Source: Chloroflexota bacterium (GTDB lineage Bacteria; Chloroflexota; Dehalococcoidia; SZUA-161). Taken from it: a stretch of 7,793 nucleotides of DNA. Below the pieces are notes generated by a model that did no database searches, was not told the DNA's origin, and saw only the letters and a list, made by a program, of their open reading frames with translations. The DNA is taken from assembly GCA_016865955.1 (NCBI GenBank), contig VGNW01000103.1:1-7793 (forward strand), given 5' to 3'. The position numbers and the translations under genes are program-made. Below are positions 1 through 4,645 of the stretch, in pieces; within the stretch, counting starts at the first letter, position 1; the number at the start of each line of letters is the position of its first letter.

Positions 1-75
1 GCATCCGACGAAACGGTCTTGAGCCCATTCTACCTGGTCATACCGGTCTAAAGGGGAGGGTATATCGAATAACAT
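1..75 (-). CDS. 5' end of an unrecognised protein, cut by the left edge
   Basis: An open minus-strand frame starts with ATG at 73-75 and runs without a stop to base 1, giving 25 residues (MLFDIPSPLDRYDQ... ending near WAQDRFVGC). An AGGA motif lies 7 bases before the ATG, a good Shine-Dalgarno position. The same frame stays open upstream to another ATG at 109-111, which would add 12 residues, but that ATG sits at the edge of a palindromic repeat and has only a poor ribosome site, so the shorter start is preferred. I do not recognise the family. The mixed hydrophobic and charged residues and the absence of stops suggest a real gene, but 25 codons are too few to be sure. Confidence 0.4.
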   Translation of the reverse strand, partial: MLFDIPSPLDRYDQVEWAQDRFVGC

Positions 76-110
76 ATCTCTTTCCTTGACAAACGCAGCG
101 CTTTCATACA

Positions 111-228
111 TGCGAGACCATCCGCCCGAGGCGGAGGCGAAGCAACCTCTGCGTACCCGGAATTTTACGGGTGCGGTGAGATTGCCGCGTCGTCCTTCCC
201 AATGGGGGAAGACTCCTCGCAATGACAT
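111..228. repeat. Imperfect inverted repeat, REP/MITE-like dispersed element
   Basis: The unit begins TGCGAG and ends CTCGCA. Inside, GGCGAAGCAACCTC (about 136-149) is mirrored by GAGATTGCCGC (178-188), and the centre holds a small hairpin, ACCCG at 155-159 with CGGGT at 168-172. The unit resembles the TTGCGAG...GCAATCTC type of intergenic repeat found many times in some bacterial genomes. Frames across it on both strands look like translated repeat, not protein. That it is dispersed cannot be shown from one copy. Confidence 0.6.
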
Positions 229-244
229 AAGGAATTCATTCTTT

Positions 245-292
245 GTAGGGGCGCGGTCTCCGCGCCCGAGGGCGAGGGCACCTCGCCCCTAC
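245..292. repeat. GTAGGGGCG palindromic repeat with two internal hairpins
   Basis: The outer arms GTAGGGGCG (245-253) and CGCCCCTAC (284-292) are perfect inverted copies. Nested inside are two perfect 8-bp hairpins with 3-base loops: GGGCGCGG (249-256) with CCGCGCCC (260-267), and GGGCGAGG (270-277) with CCTCGCCC (281-288). Transcribed RNA could therefore fold as either a cruciform-like or a two-hairpin structure. It follows the previous repeat after only 16 bases, so the two may form one composite element. Confidence 0.65.
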
Positions 293-328
293 GGAATATA
301 CATACCACTCCCTTTAGAAGAAACGCAG

Positions 329-347
329 GTTTACAAAAAATGTAAAC
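329..347. repeat. Perfect 7-bp inverted repeat GTTTACA-N5-TGTAAAC
   Basis: GTTTACA at 329-335 and TGTAAAC at 341-347 are perfect inverted copies around AAAAA. The repeat is AT-rich, unlike the GC-rich repeats beside it. It could be a protein-binding dyad or simply another part of the repeat cluster. No promoter was found that it would clearly overlap. Confidence 0.35.
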
Positions 348-459
348 TCTTGTTGAACGCTTCAATTTCCCCCTTTTCTAAATGGGGCTAGCGGGATTAC
401 ATAGACCAAGTCAATCGGTTGCGGTTATTGAAGAGGTGCAGGATACCTCCTGCCGGGGG

Positions 460-504
460 ACTGGGGGTGTCCCCCAGTTTTTATATTCCCCCAAGATTGG
501 GGGA
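460..504 (+). terminator. Terminator-like hairpin plus second G/C palindrome upstream of the 69-aa gene
   Basis: CTGGGGG (461-467), loop TGT, CCCCCAG (471-477) form a perfect stem followed by TTTTT (478-482), which is the shape of a Rho-independent terminator. The flanking A460 and T478 can also pair. A second perfect palindrome follows at once: TCCCCCAA (487-494), GA, TTGGGGGA (497-504). A weaker hairpin, GCAGGA/TCCTGC, lies just before (438-453). No plus-strand gene is seen to be terminated here, so the hairpins more likely belong to a dispersed element running to about 517 that lies directly in front of the small gene. Confidence 0.45.
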
Positions 505-523
505 CACAGGGGGTTGATAGAAA

Positions 524-733
524 ATGATTAAAAAAGGACTCCTCAAATCCTTCGATTCAGAAACCTATCTCGCTGCCGTCCAGATCGAAGGCAGCCTCAG
601 CGTCTGGCTGGAGAACATCCCCACCTCACGAGCCATCCCCGCTTCTGAGATGACCTCCGGCCGCAGCGTCGCCGTCCTGCTCCACGACGCAGGGAATCCC
701 TCAGATTGCGTGGTGGTAGCAGTGTGGAGCTAG
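524..733 (+). CDS. Small 69-residue protein of unknown function
   Basis: ATG at 524, TAG at 731-733. The product is short and rich in predicted beta strand: an alternating polar/hydrophobic stretch (residues 15-31, around YLAAVQIEGSLSVWL), a conserved-looking ARG-rich middle (SRAIPASEM, GRSVAVLL) and a hydrophobic end (CVVVAVW). This resembles a small beta-barrel fold. It has no signal peptide, membrane segment or cysteine motif. The ribosome site is weak: AGGGGG lies 10 bases before the ATG and belongs to the hairpin element upstream. Base use is GC-rich at third positions and so coding-like, and unlike the AT-richer gene that follows. The protein pattern feels like a conserved hypothetical protein, but I cannot name a family. 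Confidence 0.6.
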   Translation: MIKKGLLKSFDSETYLAAVQIEGSLSVWLENIPTSRAIPASEMTSGRSVAVLLHDAGNPSDCVVVAVWS

Positions 734-756
734 CCTGTCCATTTTTCCACCGCCAT

Positions 757-785
757 TTGACAGTCAGCGACCATCTAGCTAGAAT
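757..785 (+). promoter_or_regulatory. Near-consensus sigma-70 promoter for the HEPN/DUF3467 operon
   Basis: TTGACA at 757-762 is a perfect -35 box. After a 17-base spacer, TAGAAT at 780-785 differs from the -10 consensus by one base. Transcription would start near 792, giving a leader of about 29 bases before the ATG at 821 that includes the ribosome site AGGGGG. This placement argues against translation from the TTG at 794. Confidence 0.7.
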
Positions 786-820
786 AACTCCAATTGTCTG
801 TGTCCTATTTAGGGGGATTG

Positions 821-1483
821 ATGACTATCGCCGAAGACCTAACACAGATGGAGGCTAGGATCACAAGCGGTGAACCCGCTCAAAGACAAAGAAGAATAAA
901 AATCTACACAGGCGGTGTTTCTGCCAAGATTAGACAGGCAGACATTGCGTTAGCGAAGATTAAAGAATTGTTGAATTATCCCGATGACTCTAGACGACCC
1001 CAAGACGGAGATTATATCGTAGAGGACTTAATTCACTTCTACGTAGATGCATATTTTGCTTTTCTTTATTCCAACTTCGACATTATCTCCCAGGTCGTGA
1101 GTCAAAAGATGCAGCTCCCTATTCTCGAAGACAAAGTCAAGTTCTACAGCGTTAATAAGGAGTTGTGCGATAACCATCTAGGTACACCCATACAGCTCCT
1201 TTATCAGCGGCTTACTAAGTCCACAAATTTCCAGAATTTGCGAAATTATAGGAATTGTTCAACTCACCGCAGACGGATAATGATGAAACAAGACGCCCAT
1301 AACACCTCTGTAACTGCCGAATATAGCCAGACAGCTCCTACCTCAAGAGTACTTCGTTGGCTCTGTGATAACCCACTTGATTTGAACCCAAATACAAAGC
1401 AAAATCGAGAACTCGAAAAATACACTTCCAAAATGCTAATATGGGTAAAATCCCAGATCTCGCAAATCGCCAATACTTTGTGA
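821..1483 (+). CDS. HEPN-fold protein, possibly Cthe_2314-like; putative RNase
   Basis: This is a 220-residue, mostly helical protein without signal peptide or membrane segment. The diagnostic feature is YRNCSTHRR at residues 143-151, which contains the HEPN motif RNxxxH (R144, N145, H149). In many HEPN families this motif forms the active site of a metal-independent RNase at a dimer interface. Upstream, residues 62-95 form an aromatic-rich helix (HFYVDAYFAFLYSNFDII), a layout that recalls the Cthe_2314-type HEPN group; that subfamily call is from memory. The ATG at 821 was chosen because AGGGGG sits 4 bases before it; longer in-frame TTG (794) and GTG (800) starts fall at or just after the expected transcription start. 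It is followed 9 bases later by a DUF3467 gene. GC counted over 901-1140 is about 41%, against well over 60% in the transglutaminase gene, which suggests acquisition by transfer. RNase activity is inferred from the motif only. Confidence 0.65.
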   Translation: MTIAEDLTQMEARITSGEPAQRQRRIKIYTGGVSAKIRQADIALAKIKELLNYPDDSRRPQDGDYIVEDLIHFYVDAYFAFLYSNFDIISQVVSQKMQLPILEDKVKFYSVNKELCDNHLGTPIQLLYQRLTKSTNFQNLRNYRNCSTHRRRIMMKQDAHNTSVTAEYSQTAPTSRVLRWLCDNPLDLNPNTKQNRELEKYTSKMLIWVKSQISQIANTL

Positions 1484-1492
1484 GGTGAGAAA

Positions 1493-1765
1493 ATGAACGA
1501 CCAAACTAAAGACTCAGCAGCCAGGCCAGTAGACATGAAACCGCTGCCCATACTCGCCACTGTTGACATCCAAAAGGGTGTCTATTCTAACGTCGCTTTC
1601 ATTCATCATACGGAGCACGAATTTATCTTGGACTTCCTCTTCCAGTTCACTGGTGAAACTCAGTTGGTCTCGCGAGTCATCCTAAGCACGGCACATGCTC
1701 GAGCTTTGAAGAAAGCCCTTGAGGACAACATCAAGAAGTACGAAGCAAAATACCCAAAGAAGTAA
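1493..1765 (+). CDS. DUF3467 family protein
   Basis: This 90-residue protein has the pattern I associate with DUF3467: GVYSNVAFIHHTEHEFILDF at residues 29-48, then VSRVILSTAHARALKKAL with EDNIKKYE at 59-84. The first half is probably beta strands and the end a long amphipathic helix with a lysine-rich tail. The function of the family is unknown to me. The gene starts 9 bases after the HEPN stop, and its ribosome site GAGGTG (1482-1487) overlaps that TGA stop, so the two genes are almost certainly co-transcribed and probably translationally coupled. A small partner directly behind a HEPN protein fits an antitoxin or regulatory-subunit role, but toxins more often follow their antitoxins, and no interaction can be read from sequence. 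Confidence 0.75.
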   Translation: MNDQTKDSAARPVDMKPLPILATVDIQKGVYSNVAFIHHTEHEFILDFLFQFTGETQLVSRVILSTAHARALKKALEDNIKKYEAKYPKK

Positions 1766-1899
1766 GACCTAGAGGCCCTCCGTCTCCCCGGCTTCTCACG
1801 GACGCCGAGCTCTGCACATAGGTTAGTTGAAGCTCACCCTCGTTTATCTCCTCATCATCCTGGTTGCCCCTCGCTGAGAAGGGCTGCACTCTCTCACCC

Positions 1900-1928
1900 T
1901 TGACATCCCTCGCATAGCCCCCTATCAT
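1900..1928 (+). promoter_or_regulatory. Near-consensus sigma-70 promoter giving a nearly leaderless transglutaminase mRNA
   Basis: TTGACA at 1900-1905, a 17-base spacer and TATCAT at 1923-1928 (one mismatch to TATAAT) form a strong promoter. The expected start is near 1935, only about 4 bases before the ATG at 1939. No Shine-Dalgarno sequence is present before that ATG, which agrees with leaderless or nearly leaderless translation. Confidence 0.65.
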
Positions 1929-1938
1929 CGCTATTGCT

Positions 1939-2532
1939 ATGAAAAAATTAGAGAAGTATCTGAAGGCAACAGCGTATATCGACTGGGACAACGAGGCGGT
2001 TGAGCAGAAGGCACAGGAGCTGACCCGAGGCAAGAAGTCGGACCGGGCGAAGGCGATAGCCCTCTACTATTTCGTCAGAGACACGATAAAGCACAACCCC
2101 TACGCGCCCGGCGCCGCGCCTGAGGACTACAAGGCGAGCTTAGTCCTGAGAAGGGGCAACGGCTACTGCCAGCATAAGGCGCTGCTCCTCGTGGCTCTGG
2201 CGCGCGCCGCAGGCATCCCCGCCCGCCCCGGCTACGCCGATTTCCGCGACCACCAGCTCTCGCCCAAGTTCCGCGCTATGATCGGCGGCGATAACCTGCT
2301 CATCCAGCACGGCTACGCCGAGCTGTTCATCGACGGCAAGTGGGTGCACGCCAGCCCCTCCTACGACCTGGAGACCTGCAAGAAGGGCGGCTTCGTCCCC
2401 GTGGAGTTCGACGGTATAAACGACGCCCGCGACTCTTCACATAATGTAAAGGGCGAGCCGCACATGCAGTTAGCCAAAGACCACGGCACCTATGAGGACT
2501 TCCCCTGGGATTTTATCCTGAGCTACAGGTAG
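1939..2532 (+). CDS. Transglutaminase-like (papain-fold) protein, probably C-terminally shortened
   Basis: The 197-residue cytoplasmic protein carries a transglutaminase-like core at about residues 37-141. The nucleophile is C77 in NGYCQHKALLLVALARAAGIPAR-type context, and the active-site His is H124 in HGYAELFIDGKWV. In the standard domain an Asp follows the Trp by four residues (WxxxDP); here that position is S139 (WVHASPSYD), so the third triad residue is absent or supplied elsewhere, perhaps by D143. Such proteins act as thiol proteases or amidases, or may be inactive; the substrate is unknown. The start is fixed by an in-frame TAG at 1915-1917 and by the promoter just upstream; no ribosome site is visible. 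The frame stops at TAG 2530-2532 but continues in a coding-like manner for 23 further codons to TGA at 2602-2604, so this may be a truncated allele. Confidence 0.8.
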   Translation: MKKLEKYLKATAYIDWDNEAVEQKAQELTRGKKSDRAKAIALYYFVRDTIKHNPYAPGAAPEDYKASLVLRRGNGYCQHKALLLVALARAAGIPARPGYADFRDHQLSPKFRAMIGGDNLLIQHGYAELFIDGKWVHASPSYDLETCKKGGFVPVEFDGINDARDSSHNVKGEPHMQLAKDHGTYEDFPWDFILSYR

Positions 2533-2604
2533 GAGTGGGTCATCAGCATCGGTAGGGAGTGGAACGAATACACGGACAATGTAGCGAAGCATAAGAAGGA
2601 GTGA
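2533..2604 (+). pseudogene. In-frame tail of the transglutaminase gene beyond an amber codon
   Basis: Directly after the TAG, in the same frame, come 23 sense codons and a TGA. The encoded residues begin EWVISIGREWNEYTDN and end with a lysine-rich stretch (AKHKKE), resembling a helical protein C-terminus. Third positions are mostly G or C, as in the gene body. A single C-to-T change (CAG Gln to TAG) would explain the interruption. TAG is also the stop of the RNase HI-MoaC gene, which lies against general reassignment of the codon. Sequencing error, nonsense mutation and stop-codon readthrough all remain possible. Confidence 0.5.
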
Positions 2605-2608
2605 GTAA

Positions 2609-2640
2609 AGCTGTCAGCTATCAGCGGTCGGCGTTCAGGG
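2609..2640. repeat. CTGTCAGCTATCAGC-type short intergenic repeat
   Basis: This short stretch rich in CAGC units resembles simple intergenic repeats dispersed in many environmental genomes. A related pattern (TCAGCAATCAGCTTTCAG) occurs between rdgB and moaA near 5643-5660. It lies just outside the left arm of the inverted repeat flanking the nitroreductase gene. The repeat status is inferred from appearance. Confidence 0.3.
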
Positions 2641-2643
2641 GAA

Positions 2644-2742
2644 TCGTTGTACGATTGCGCGGCTGGTTTCGTCTATCGTCATTCGGTTGGGTAATCCCCG
2701 CAACCGCTGCACGAATACCGATACTAGCTGCCCAACCGCAAC
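2644..2742 (+). repeat. Left arm of a 99-bp inverted repeat flanking the nitroreductase gene
   Basis: The reverse complement of this stretch aligns without gaps to 3622-3720 with 84 of 99 bases identical (hand count). The match includes an uninterrupted 23-base run nearest the gene and a 17-base run around CGGGGATTAC. It occupies most of the spacer before the nitroreductase gene and ends 34 bases before its ATG. Confidence 0.85.
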
Positions 2743-2775
2743 CGTTTATCGCAACCGGCTATCAAAAGGAGCACC

Positions 2776-3600
2776 ATGACTATATTCAAGGTTGACAACG
2801 AGAAATGCAATCGCTGCGGCATCTGCGTGCTGGAGTGCCCGCCGCGCATTATCGAGATTAAGGAGTCCGGAGCGCTGCCTTCGACAATTCAGGGGCAGGA
2901 GGAACGCTGCATCGCCTGCGGTCACTGCGTCGCCGTCTGTCCCCTCGACGCCATCAGCCTTGACATAATGAGTCCCTGGGACTGCGCCCAGATGCAGAAT
3001 GAATTGCTGCCCTCCGCCGGGCAGGTGGAGCTATTGCTGAAGTCGCGCCGTTCCATACGCGCCTATAAGCCGGAGCGGGTGCCCCATGATTCGCTGCTGA
3101 AGCTGATAGACATAGCGCGCTACGCGCCGTCGGGACATAACTCGCAGCCTTTACACTGGCTGATAGTCGAGGACCCCAGGGAGACCAGACGGCTGGCTGC
3201 GCTGGTTGTGGAATGGATGAATGTGCTGATTAAGAAATCGCCGCGGGTGAACGAGCTGTTCCACTTCGACCTCTTCGTCAGCGCCTGGGAGCGCGGCGAG
3301 GACAGGGTATTGCGCGGTGCGCCCAACGTAATCGTGGCTCACGCGCCCAAGGACACGCCGATGGCTCAGGAGAACGCTGCTATAGCGTTGACCTATCTGG
3401 AGCTGGCGGCGTACTCGATGGGGCTGGGCGCGTGCTGGGCGGGGTATCTGCTGGCGGCTGCCACCTCTTTCCCTGCGATGATGAATGAGCTGGCTCTGCC
3501 CGGAGGGCACCGCTGCTTCGGCGCCATGATGGTGGGCTATCCCAAACATAAATTCCGCCGCATCCCGCTGCGCAATGAACCTCATATCATCTGGCGGTAA
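2776..3600 (+). CDS. Nitroreductase with N-terminal 2[4Fe-4S] ferredoxin domain
   Basis: The 274-residue protein has two parts. Residues 1-62 form a bacterial ferredoxin domain with two CxxCxxCxxxC(P) motifs: C11, C14, C17, C21 and C45, C48, C51, C55. Residues about 85-274 form an FMN-dependent nitroreductase domain, with the usual SRRSIRAY (90-97) that contacts the FMN phosphate and APSGHNSQP (117-125) near the flavin. The iron-sulfur clusters probably feed electrons from ferredoxin-type donors to FMN, so the enzyme should reduce nitro, quinone or related substrates; the true substrate cannot be told. Such fusions are common in anaerobes. AAGGAG lies 4 bases before the ATG. Cytoplasmic, no signal peptide. 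No clear promoter was found. The gene is tightly bracketed by inverted repeats and may be a transferred cassette. Confidence 0.93.
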   Translation: MTIFKVDNEKCNRCGICVLECPPRIIEIKESGALPSTIQGQEERCIACGHCVAVCPLDAISLDIMSPWDCAQMQNELLPSAGQVELLLKSRRSIRAYKPERVPHDSLLKLIDIARYAPSGHNSQPLHWLIVEDPRETRRLAALVVEWMNVLIKKSPRVNELFHFDLFVSAWERGEDRVLRGAPNVIVAHAPKDTPMAQENAAIALTYLELAAYSMGLGACWAGYLLAAATSFPAMMNELALPGGHRCFGAMMVGYPKHKFRRIPLRNEPHIIWR

Positions 3601-3621
3601 TCGGTTGGGTTGCGTCTATCA

Positions 3622-3720
3622 GTTGCGGTTGGGCAGCTAGTATCAGGTTTTGTGGGGCGGTTGCGGGGATTACTCAACCGACTGACGGCAGACGAAACGA
3701 GCCGCGCAACCGTGTCACGA
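3622..3720 (-). repeat. Right arm of the 99-bp inverted repeat flanking the nitroreductase gene
   Basis: This is the partner of 2644-2742 in opposite orientation, 85% identical by hand alignment without gaps. It begins 21 bases after the nitroreductase stop codon. Weaker similarity (CGGTTG...GTTGCG) continues almost to the stop, matching the bases next to the ribosome site on the left side. No terminal target duplication was obvious. Confidence 0.85.
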
Positions 3721-3743
3721 ATGACTGAGTAAACAGAAGGATT

Positions 3744-3777
3744 CTCTCAGCGTTCTCCGCGCTCTCTGCGGTTGCCG
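3744..3777. repeat. Short CGCAGAGAGCGCGGAGAACGCTGAG-like intergenic repeat
   Basis: On the minus strand, directly after the RNase HI-MoaC stop, the sequence reads as imperfect repeats of CGCAGAGAGCGCGGAGAACG. This resembles simple dispersed repeats found between genes in many environmental genomes. It has no U-run and does not form a convincing terminator. Confidence 0.35.
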
Positions 3778-4644
3778 CTATTCCAGAACTATATCGCCGC
3801 TGCGGCCCCCGCTCTTGCGGGCGAGGCGGATGTTCTCGATGCGCATGCCTCTGTCTACCGCCTTGCACATATCGTAGATGGTCAGCGCAGCCACCGCCGC
3901 CGCCGTAAGCGCCTCCATCTCCACGCCGGTCTGCGCAGTGGTCTTGACAGTCGTTGTTATGTCTACTGAAGAACTCTCTTCATCCAGCCTGAACTCCACT
4001 GTAACATTAGTTATGGGCAGGGGATGGCATAGAGGAATCAGGTGATGGGTCTGCTTCGCCGCCATGATGCCCGCCATCTGAGCCACAGCCAGCACATCGC
4101 CCTTCTTTGTTTCACCCTTCTTTATCAGCTCCAGCGTGGCAGGCTTCATCACCACAGTGCCTCGGGCAACGGCAATCCGCTCCGTTGCCTTCTTCTCGGA
4201 GACATCCACCATGCGCACCTTGCCCTCGGAGTCGAAATGCGATGGGGCAGGGGGCTTCTCGCCCTTCTCCGCCATTTGCTTTGCCAGCAGGTTAGCCCGG
4301 GCGTTCTCTTTGTGTCCGGCGTGTCCCCGCACCCATACCCAGTTCACCTTGCGCACGGAGGTCAGCTTGTCCAGCGCCTGCCAGAGCTCCAGATTCATCT
4401 CGCGCTTCCAACCCCTGGACATAGTGTAGACAAGGTACTGGCTATCGCTGTGCACAGTTACCTCCGAGCCGGGGGGCGTCTGCTCCAGCCCCTTTATCGC
4501 TGCCAGTATCTCCATCTGGTTATTGGTGGCATTTTCCACGCGCCCCTTTAGCTCCAGACTGCGCCCGCCTTCAACGACAAGCGACGCCCAGCCACCGGGG
4601 CCGGGGTTACCGATGCAGGCGCCGTCGGTATAGATGTCGATCAA
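3778..4644 (-). CDS. moaC: Fusion of RNase HI and MoaC (cyclic pyranopterin monophosphate synthase)
   Basis: The 288-residue protein joins two enzymes. Residues 1-128 are RNase HI, which cuts RNA in RNA-DNA hybrids: TDGAC (D7), NQMEILA (E45), SDSQY (D67) and RGHAG (H108) match E. coli D10, E48, D70 and H124. The fourth acidic residue, E. coli D134, is N118 (codon AAC), and the basic protrusion before LELW is about eight residues shorter. Residues 135-288 are a full MoaC, the second enzyme of cyclic pyranopterin monophosphate formation: RMVDVS (144-149), KGDV (K181), LIPLCHP (H207), GVEMEA (240-245) and YDMCKA (D258, K261). A short Pro-containing linker joins them. The start is TTG at 4642-4644, 5 bases after GGAGG, which lies within the last codons of moaA; one base separates the genes. 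Stop is TAG. Both halves look functional; why they are fused is unknown. Confidence 0.93.
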   Translation of the reverse strand: MIDIYTDGACIGNPGPGGWASLVVEGGRSLELKGRVENATNNQMEILAAIKGLEQTPPGSEVTVHSDSQYLVYTMSRGWKREMNLELWQALDKLTSVRKVNWVWVRGHAGHKENARANLLAKQMAEKGEKPPAPSHFDSEGKVRMVDVSEKKATERIAVARGTVVMKPATLELIKKGETKKGDVLAVAQMAGIMAAKQTHHLIPLCHPLPITNVTVEFRLDEESSSVDITTTVKTTAQTGVEMEALTAAAVAALTIYDMCKAVDRGMRIENIRLARKSGGRSGDIVLE

Positions 4645-4645
4645 C

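Larger units (their letters stand above)
112..523. other. Gene-free stretch made of repeats
   Basis: No convincing gene is present. Besides the repeats listed separately, it holds a CCCC...GGGG hairpin around TTTTCTAAAT (about 370-387). It also holds, near 411-424, a fragment ATCGGTTGCGGTT that resembles the ends of the inverted repeats flanking the nitroreductase gene at 2644-2742 and 3622-3720. No RNA gene or clear promoter was seen. Confidence 0.55.

Noticed and set aside
353..383. Possible promoter TTGAAC ... CTAAAT upstream of the 69-residue gene
   Set aside because: The spacing (19 bases) and -10 match are poor, and the -10 falls in a repeat hairpin.
86..391. 101-residue plus-strand open frame at the left end
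   Set aside because: It translates the palindromic repeats; the composition (Pro/Arg-rich, repeated) and hairpin structure explain the open frame.
111..517. Possible CRISPR array in the repeat-rich left region
   Set aside because: The repeats are palindromes of different sequence and length, without regular identical repeats and spacers.
1766..1903. Frame staying open for about 46 codons after the DUF3467 stop
   Set aside because: The residues are Ser/Pro/His/Arg-rich and not protein-like; in GC-rich spacer DNA this length can occur by chance. The DUF3467 product already has its normal length and C-terminal helix.
1731..2033. 100-residue minus-strand frame across the DUF3467-transglutaminase spacer
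   Set aside because: It overlaps the transglutaminase start and a strong plus-strand promoter, has no ribosome site for its start, and shows no recognisable domain. The acidic stretch GNQDDEEINEGE made it worth a look.
3151..3585. 144-residue minus-strand frame inside the nitroreductase gene
   Set aside because: It is a shadow of the well-supported nitroreductase in GC-rich DNA.
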